NCBI GenBank assembly: GCA_905221605.1
Contig: CAJNDS010000757.1
Span: forward strand, 658,887 to 722,886
DNA from: Symbiodinium natans
Taxonomy: Eukaryota > Sar > Dinophyceae > Suessiales > Symbiodiniaceae
DNA length: 64,000 nucleotides
Direction: 5' to 3'
The position numbers were made by a program, and so were the translations under genes. Shown here piece by piece: positions 20,967 to 29,900 of the stretch. The notes below the pieces were generated by a model. That model did not search any database. It worked only from the letters and a program-made list of their open reading frames with translations, and was not told where the DNA came from. Position 1 is the first letter of the stretch. Every line of letters starts with the position of its first letter.

Positions 20967-23900
20967 ATGGACTTGAGCATGAGGAGAGGAAGATCTCCCG
21001 CGGGCCAGACAGGCCAGACCCCTTCGTCAATGGGCACAGCTTCGAGGATGGCCTCGCCGCCTGCTACACCAGCAGAGATATCGCGAGAAGTGCGTGTGGA
21101 TGAGACTTCTCTTGAGCCGAGCTATGATACATCCCAGCAGATACAAGGTGGTGAAGCGCTACAACTTGGAAGGTCAGAGGCCAGCACAGGGCAAGGGCCG
21201 AGAGGGCAAGGGCCGAGCAACTCCGAGAACGCGCAGCACTTCAGCTTGAATGAGGCCTGGGAAGCGGCTCAGCAACAGGAGGAGATTTCGGTTGATGACG
21301 CTCGAGAACGCAATAGAACGATGAGATCTCTTGATCAGAACGATGGTGACAATATGCAGATACATAGGCAACGATCTCTTGATCGGGACAACGATGAGAC
21401 CGCCACGTCTTTAAGACAGACAATTTCAGGGTCCCCAGGACCAGGATCTCTTGATCCAGACGCGTCACGACGAGGATCTCTTGATCCGACCAACGATCCA
21501 CGGGGAGGTCAGTCAAGTTGGAACGCGTTGGAGGCACTACGAAGTTCTTTGAGATCAGTTGGCTTGGGAACCAGAAGTGATGAGCAGAACTTGGCAGTTG
21601 CTGGTCGTGCGCAGCAAGGGCCTGAAGAGAGGATGAGTCCTCTCCCACTGGCAGGGGCCTGCGTTGGGACAGGGCCTCTGGCAGTGCGGGAGACCCCTCA
21701 GACTCAGGGAGCTCTTGCGGCGCAGGACCTGGCACAGGTTGGGTCTAGTGGTTTAGGGGTGCGTGGTGTAGAAGGTTTGCTGTACAGGGATCCGATGTCG
21801 CATAGCGGGCAAAGCCGGCATTCAGGTAGCGAACTTGCACAACTTGTAGAGGGCATGAGCCAGATGCAGGGTCTTCTGCAGGGTGTCCATGCAAGGCTGC
21901 AGAGCCTTGAAGAAGCGCGGAGTGTGGGATCAGGTGGATCTAGAAACACTTACAGCCTAGGTAGGGTAGATATGGAAGCCTTAAGGGCACATTTTGGTGC
22001 TTTGGAAATGGATCCATCTGCTCCTAGGAATCCGCCTGTAGCTCCAGGCCTTGATGGTAGGGAACTAGCGACGCCAGAGCATCCAGTAGAAGCCTATCCC
22101 ATCCCTCTACATGACAGAACGTCGCAAGCGAGCTCCCCGATAGCAACTAGGCCGGTAGAACAACACTTTATCGGGTCACCTGACAGTTTTGGTAGCCAAC
22201 CTCATGCCCCTTTAACCTCGACATTCCAAAGACCCTTGATGCACTTATGGGAAATTGATGCTGGAGTAGGCCTCAGAAGTAGGGAGAGCGCGAGCGATGG
22301 CTCCTTGGACCTGTGGGGACAAAGTAGGGGTGATAAGGGGATAGGAAAAGGGAATCCTGAACCTCGAAGCCCTGCTCCCCTCCAGGCCCCAATCAATTCC
22401 TCTCTGCAAGGCCAAGTAGGTCCCAGCATTCCGCCAGATCCCGTGCCGACTGTGGCACAAAGGACCGCTCCGGCCCAGGAGCTTACGGTGTGGATAGGGG
22501 ATGTAGAGTATGAAGTGGGCTTTGAAGGGGGTAGAGCTACAGTCAAGGGAAGGGTTGATAGAGGTTTGGATTTCGGTTGCAGTAGGCCAGCGTACAGGCC
22601 GCCGTCTCCTCCGCCTCGGCCACCCCAAACAACACCGCCTCCAAGCCCCCCAGCACACGTTCCTTTTGTGCATCAGGAAATGACCGCAAGTAGTAGCCAG
22701 CAAGCATTTGTGCCAGGAGCTTCTGTGCCTGTTCTGAGTATGTACCCACGCCCTTTGATGGAGTCTATGCCGGACATGAGAGCGCATGATGATGCTAGGG
22801 CGTATGCTCCAGATAGAAGCCGTGAAATCATGTTACCAACTCTTGAAATAACTCCAGAAGAGGGACCGCTAGCAGTAGGGGATTGGCTAACGCTAATTGC
22901 TCCACTTATCTCGGACTTGGCGCCGGCAGCGTCGACTTGGTGGGGTTTGGTTGCAGCAGAAGCAGACCGACGCTACAAAGTGTGGCTTCAGTCCCCGCCG
23001 CTTGAAAGAGCGGCGCTGAAAGGAGCGCTCCCCGAGAATCTGCAGGAACCACGCTACATGCGGTTGGAGCAGAGGACGGTTTCGATGCTCATCAAGGCTT
23101 TGCCTAAGGATCTCTCTGAAGAACTCATATCGCAAGGGGATCTGACAACGGTTGGCGTGCTATTCAGGGTGTTGATTAAGGGTCAGCCTGGCGGGGCCAA
23201 AGAGCGACAACTTATCCTCTCTTATCTACACAACCCAGGTGTGGCTAGTAGTCCTTCGGATGCGAACTTAAAGTTAAGACGATGGTCACGGTGGGCCTCC
23301 CGGGGGAGGCAGTTGGGTATTTCGATGCCTGATCCGTCTCTTCTTCTCAAGGGAATCGACTCGTTGATGGCGGGAGTTCTCAAGAGCTACACGCAAGCCA
23401 GCTTTAGACTGTCCTTTGTCAGGGTACAGAGCAGCCTAGACCATGCACCCACGCTGGAGTCAGTCCTTTCGTACTTGAAGCATGTTCAGGCCGAAGCGGA
23501 GCTTCTCGAGTATGGGTTGGAGTCAGATCCCAAGAAGCCACGCGTAGCAAAGGCCACTGAGACTGATGATGTAGCAAGCCCAAACGCCCCAAACAACCCT
23601 AGGAAAGGATCTCCAAAAGGGAAGCCTAAAGGGAAGCCGAAGGGTAAAGACCAAGGGGGTTCCGGGGGTTCCGGGGGTACAAGGGAAGGGCAGGAAAATA
23701 AGCCGACGTGCAAGGGGTACCTAACGCCGCGCGGGTGTGCTTTTGGGGATAATTGTAGAAACCTGCACGACTTTGCAGAAGCTGCTCGGCAACAAGTATG
23801 TTATGCTTGCGGAGCCACAGATCCCGCAACGAATCATCGTCGTCCTGAATGCCCTACTCTTCAAGGTCCTCAGTTCAAGAAAGGGGATAAGGGAGGCAAG

Positions 23901-26900
23901 GGCGGTAAGGGCAACAAGGGTAACAAGGGTGGGCCTCCAAAAGGAGGCAAGCCGAACATTGCAGCGGCTACAGTAGAAACCCCAGGACCTGTCATCGCCG
24001 AAGTTGCTACAAACGCATCTACACATAGCGGAAACACCTCCGCAGCTGCAGGGACATCCGCAGAGCAAGAAGCTGGTCGGGTCTTGAAAGGGATTCGTTT
24101 GGCATGTCTTCAGGGGCCCGGAGTGGCATCCTTGCAGGATGGGGGGAGTCCGGTTTCGTTTGGTCCGGTTTCGTTTGGTGCTTCAACTTCGGATTTGAAG
24201 GTCAGTTGTGGTCCGGGGGGAATTGGGGAGGTTGCTTCGAATTTACAGGAATCACCTAGAAGTAGTGAGGGCGGGGTTCCGAAATGGACTCGCTCAAGGG
24301 CAGATGTTCGGTTAGAGCCGCAAGGGACCGTTCATCCAGATTGGCTAGAGCCGGAAGGGGCCAATCGCCTGAGCTGGCTAGAGCCAGATGGGGCCAGCGA
24401 GAGCAGGGATCGGCTAGAGCCGGATGGAGCCGACATGGGTGATTTCCGTGAATTGAAGCTTCCAGGGTTTGAAAAGGATGTTCCTAGGTTCTGTACGTTT
24501 GGTGTAGAGGTTGTTGTTGGTGAAGATGAGCGTATTTCAGTTGCAGAAGCTTTCTTGGATTCAGGCGCGACTCATGTGTACCGATATGCGCAAGTCAGAG
24601 AGTATCAATCTGCAGTGGCCTGTGACATTATGCTTCCGGTAGGTCTATCTGTAGGGCGAATGTCATCAAAGGGGTCCTTGCTTTCCATGGACACGAAGCC
24701 TGCGGTAATCCCTCTGGGAAAGGTGGTTGAGGTCCTAGGATGTGAAGTCCGTTGGGATTTTCAGGGACCACTTGTCAAGCATCCACTAAGAGGGCTTTTG
24801 GGTGTAAGGACTGTTCATGGCAGGATGGTCCTAGGAGTAGCAGATGCCCGAGCTCTGGTCGATGAACTAGAGACTGCGTGGGAGCTAGGGGTTACTCGTG
24901 AAGATCCAAGCCCATCGTTGCGGGTAGTGGAATCTGCGGGGAGCCAAGGGCAACCGTGCGTGTCTGTGAGATTTCTGAAAGCGGAAGAAAACACCTTGGG
25001 ACTAATCGATGGCGGGGCTACTAACGCGCTTCGTCAAGGATCTGCCAAGGAGCTTCAGCAGGCTAGTGTAGTAAAAGTGGAGTTGGCTGCTGGACAAACT
25101 GAGCTTCGGATGAATGAGCAAGGCACCCTGCTCACTGCGCATAGGGTCACTCCGATACTGCATCTAGGACCCGCGATTGAGTGTCTGGGTATGGTTTTAG
25201 AGTGGTCAACAGAGGGGATTCGCCTGACTCACCCTACGAGAGGTGAGCTTCCGGTTACCTTGGTCAAGGGTTGTCCTATGATCGCTCAAGAGTTGCTGAT
25301 GGACTTGATTCTGGAATTGGAGGACAAGATCAGAGTCAGGGAACTGAGAGTCAAGGCTATGCAGTTAAGTGAGAGTCCGGATTTTGAGATCCAAGGGTCT
25401 TTGAAGGAGGCTCTAAATGCCTGTAGGGGAGATGCCAAGAAAGAGTCAGTCGTTCTGGCTGCGTACGCTAAGAAGATCTTCCCGGAGGTGCCTCACGACA
25501 TCCTTCAGCAGGTCGCTCCTTTGCAGGTGAACCCTGAAACCAACGATGCCCAAACAACAGGTCTGAATCGCAGGGCTCGACGTAGGCTAAAGAAAGCGCA
25601 ACGGGTGCTGGTACATCTGTTCTCGGGGCAACAATCCTGGAAGGCTAAGCATGATGAGGCCTTTCTAGAGGTAGAATTGAATCGGGGAAGGGACTTGTTT
25701 AACGAGTCTCTCTATTCGTATGTACTTCAAGAGATCCTGTCTGGCAAAGTAAAAGGGATACTGGGTGGTCCTCCGTGTAGGACGATGTCACGGTCTAGGG
25801 CTAGGTCTCCGGGACCACGCGTTTTGAGGGCGAGACATGGAATCGAGCGGTTCGGACTAGAGGGATTGACAGGTAAGGAGAGGACTTTGGCGATTCGAGA
25901 TACCGTACTAATCTTGAGAATGCTCTTCTTGATGCATGTGACTCAGGAGGTTCAGGAAGGGAATGCGTATCTTGGGTTTGAGCACCCCAGGGATCCTGCG
26001 GAGCTGGATCCTTCCCCTGAGGCACAAGCGTTGCCATCGCTTTGGGAATGGCCTGAAATCAAAGGGTTAGGGCTGTATAAAGTACGGTTTGACCAGGGCG
26101 CTTTAGGGCATGACCATGTAAAACCATCGGTCTTTGCAACGTCCTCGTGGATGGTAGCCGAAGAACTTTCCGACAAGGTTGTTCCTCCGACCGCGCGGTG
26201 GATCTCTACCTCTAGTGACACAGAGTCCTTAAGAGAAAGGATGGAGCGCACAAGTAAGGCCTCGAAATGGGCGCCGGGATTGGTATCCATTCTTCAGCGA
26301 GGGTGGGAGTTGTGGTCTAGTAGCAGAGAAGAAAATGTGAATGCGGTAAGGGACAGGATTCGGCTTTTGTCCGGGCTCATGATAGATGAAGGAATGGACC
26401 CTGAAGTAGTGCGCAGAATCTGTAGCGAGCTGAATCCTCCTTTCCCTAGAGTATCCCGCCTTAAACCGAAGGAGCAGTCCTTTAAAGAACATTGCCAACG
26501 TGGGCACGCTCCATGGCGGGGTGACTGCCGAGCCTGCCTAGAATCGGCAGCATTCCACCATCCTTGCCGTCGTAGAAAGCATGCGCATATGTTTTCCCTT
26601 TGCGTAGATCTTACGGGTCCTTATACTAAAGGTTCAGATCAGGAGGGCATTGCGCGGTATGCAGTCGTAGGAGTATACACCTTCCCAAGATTCTGGAAAA
26701 ATGGTGAGCCAGTTGAAGATGACGGACGTGGGGTAGGTGTTATCTCTGAAAACGAGGGAGAAAAAGAGGATATGGGCAAAGCGGGAGAGCAGGACGAGCC
26801 AATACCAAACCCAGATGAGTGGGCAGAAATTGAAGGCGAAGAGGAGCCTGCGGCAGATCCACTTCCGGCAGATGTGGACGAGGTAAAGAAAGAGGAGCGT

Positions 26901-29900
26901 AGATGGAAAGCCATTTGTGAGGCCTCACTGGACCCTCTGCCGGCGATCAGGATTCCGTTTCTAATTCCGGTGTACAAAAAGAGTCCGAAACAGGTCACTG
27001 AAGCCGTGGCTCGTATCTTCATAAGGTTAAAGACTTTAGGACTACCTCTTCACCGAGTCCATAGCGACCGCGGAGCGGAATTCGTTAACAAGACCTTCTT
27101 ATCATGGTGTAGGGCGAGAGACCTGCATGTCACGACAACTGCAGCAGATCTCCCTCAGTCCAACGGCCTTGCGGAGCGCTTCATAGGCCTTATCAAACGA
27201 CAAGCCCGATCCCTTCTACACTCTGTAGGTGCTAGGTCTAGCGACTGGCCTCATGCGATGAGATACTCGGTCGAAACAATGTATGATGAAGCAATGAGGG
27301 GCCTGGGTGTGATTCCTAAAAGGCAACAGCTTCCCTTTGGCGCGAATATCTATGTCAGGGAACGTACCTGGAGGTGGGCATCATGGACAGCGAGAGCAGT
27401 TCAGGCCACCGTCCTGGCGCCGTCGGAGCATGTCTCAAAGGGTTGGGTGGTGCGAGTGACCCGCCCTGATGGAACCCCAGTACTCCTAATAACTACTTTA
27501 GCTTATCAAAAGGTTAGGGAGCCGGAACCGTTGAATGCACCTCCAGAAGCAGCAGAACAGCCTAGTGAGGCCTTTCCGGTGGACAGTCCGGCTGCTGGTA
27601 GTAGACCTAAAGCGCCACGTCCACTAGGAGGTTTCATTACGGGTCGTGAGAGTAGGGTGCCTTCTGAAGCCGAGCCTCCGTTGCCTCCACCAGCTGATGC
27701 ACCAAGTGTCCCCCGTCGACGTATCAGGGCCAAAGGAGGGTTGCGCCGCCTAGTGCCGCAAGGGGGAGGACCTGAAATGTTGGGAATGTTGCAGAAGTTA
27801 AAGAGTCTTGGAGTCAGCTGGGTGGATGAGGATGAGAATCATTCGGGATCGGGGGAGTCGGAGGACGAGGAGTCGGGTCATACGATCTTGTTTGCACTTC
27901 CAGTAGAAGAAAGCTCATTCAAGGTGTGTCATGTTGAAGCCGTAGATGGGGTGGAACAAGAAGCCAAACTCCTTAGAGAACAGGGAGCTATGTCAAGGAG
28001 AGCGGTTTGTGATTTGGTACTTCGGAGTAAGTGGCCTTCGTGTAGAAATCACAGGAGGGCCGATAAGACAACGCATGAAAAGGGTAGGCTAGCGGTTCTT
28101 GGTGCTTTTGCTCACGGGGGTATTTATGGAGTCACCCAGGTAACGCACCAAAAGCCAGAAATGGTAAAAACCCTGAACGTGTATCTCCGTCAAGAAGTCC
28201 CAGATGCCACCTATACTGCGATCCTGGTTAGTCAGAGGGGTCCTTCAGAATGGCACCGAGATGTCAACAATGCGGAAGGGTCCATCAACTGGGTAGTTCC
28301 ATTAGGAGATTTTCAAGGTGGCGAAATTAGAGTGTTACCTGAAGGGCTAAGAACCGATGAAGCTGATGTAGATGAGCATATGGGCATCTTGTACCCCCCA
28401 GCAAATCATCCAGTGTCATTCAATCCCAAAAGGAGACACAAGGTTCTTCCTCATACCGGGAATCGTCTCGTCTTGGTTGCCTATACACCTCGAGGATGGA
28501 CTCGTCTTCCAGAGTCGACGATAAAGGAACTTCGGGAGCTTGGGTTTCCGGTTCCTCCGCTGCCTAAGGGATCCGAGCCAGTAGTCAGAGCTGTTTCAGT
28601 AGCCTATGTCGGCGACGACAGTAGTGAAGGCGATGGTGGCTTAGGCTGCACCATTGTAGATGACCAGCAGTATGCCATGGATGAGAAGTTGGTAGAAATG
28701 CTGCAAGCTGACCTTTACTTTCTCTCACGGGTCTTTTCTTGGGAGTGTCAGTTGGCGTCCGAAACGCTGAGGGAAGCCGGGCCGTCAAACTGCCCAAGCA
28801 TGTGCTACATCAACATGTTGGACTCGCAAATCCAAGAGCTGCAAGAGGAGTTGCTGTGGATCGATTCCGGGACAAAGCTTGATGGCACTGTCAGCGGGCA
28901 TGATGACGAGAGGCTAGCCAAGGCTATGATAAGGACACTAGCAGTGAAGGAAAGCGAGAAGGGCCCACAAGAAGAAAGTGAGCCAGAGGTGTTCCTGCAG
29001 GCTAGGACTATCGACCCGCAGCAAGCAGCGGGCGAACTTGAAAAGTGGGTCCCCCCACTGTTGGACGAATACACTGGGTTACGCTTTCAATATGAAGCCA
29101 TCTACCCCATCGACGTGAACCAGTTGTGTGAGGAAGATGTGCAGAGTGGAGCAATAGAAATCCTACCTGCAAAGGTGGTGTTCACGAGAAAGCCACCGGT
29201 GGGAAAAAGACGCGCGCGCATAGTGGCGTGCGGAAACTTTCAGCAGAAGACCTGGAGCGATCAAGTTGCAGTTGCTCGTCGAGAGGTATACGCCTCTGGG
29301 CTAGACACCATCGCGTTGAGAATCCAGTTGCGACAGGCGTCTCTATGTGGGTGGACCGCTGCAATCCTAGACATAAGAAAAGCCTTCCTGTATGCGCCGC
29401 TGCACGAACGGAAGGGAAAAGGAAAACGCATAATCTTGATGCCGCCTAAAATACTGGTCAAGGCCAAGATAATCCCACCGTCGGAGCGATGGGTTATCCA
29501 GAGAGCACTATACGGCTTGGACTTAAGCCCGGCGGCATGGAGCCGACACCGTGACAAATGTCTTTCTCAGCTGAAGTGGGCCTTCGAGGGTTTGGAGTAC
29601 AGACTAACACAGAGCGATTCCGAACCGTCTCTTTGGAAAATCCAGGATTCCAGCAACGCTTTGAAGGGGCTCATTGGCGTATATGTTGACGATATGCTCT
29701 TGAGTGCTTGCAGAGGCTTATTGGAATCAGTGGCAGGGGCCATTCAGACGCTTTGGGAGACCAGCGACATTAAGTTTGCGGAGGACGGTTTGCACTTTCT
29801 TGGTGTTGATATCCGGCTGCACAATGGTAGGTATTACCTAACACAAGTGAGCTATGTCACCGAGTTGCTGAACAGGCATCCCGAAATTGAGGGGACTGCG

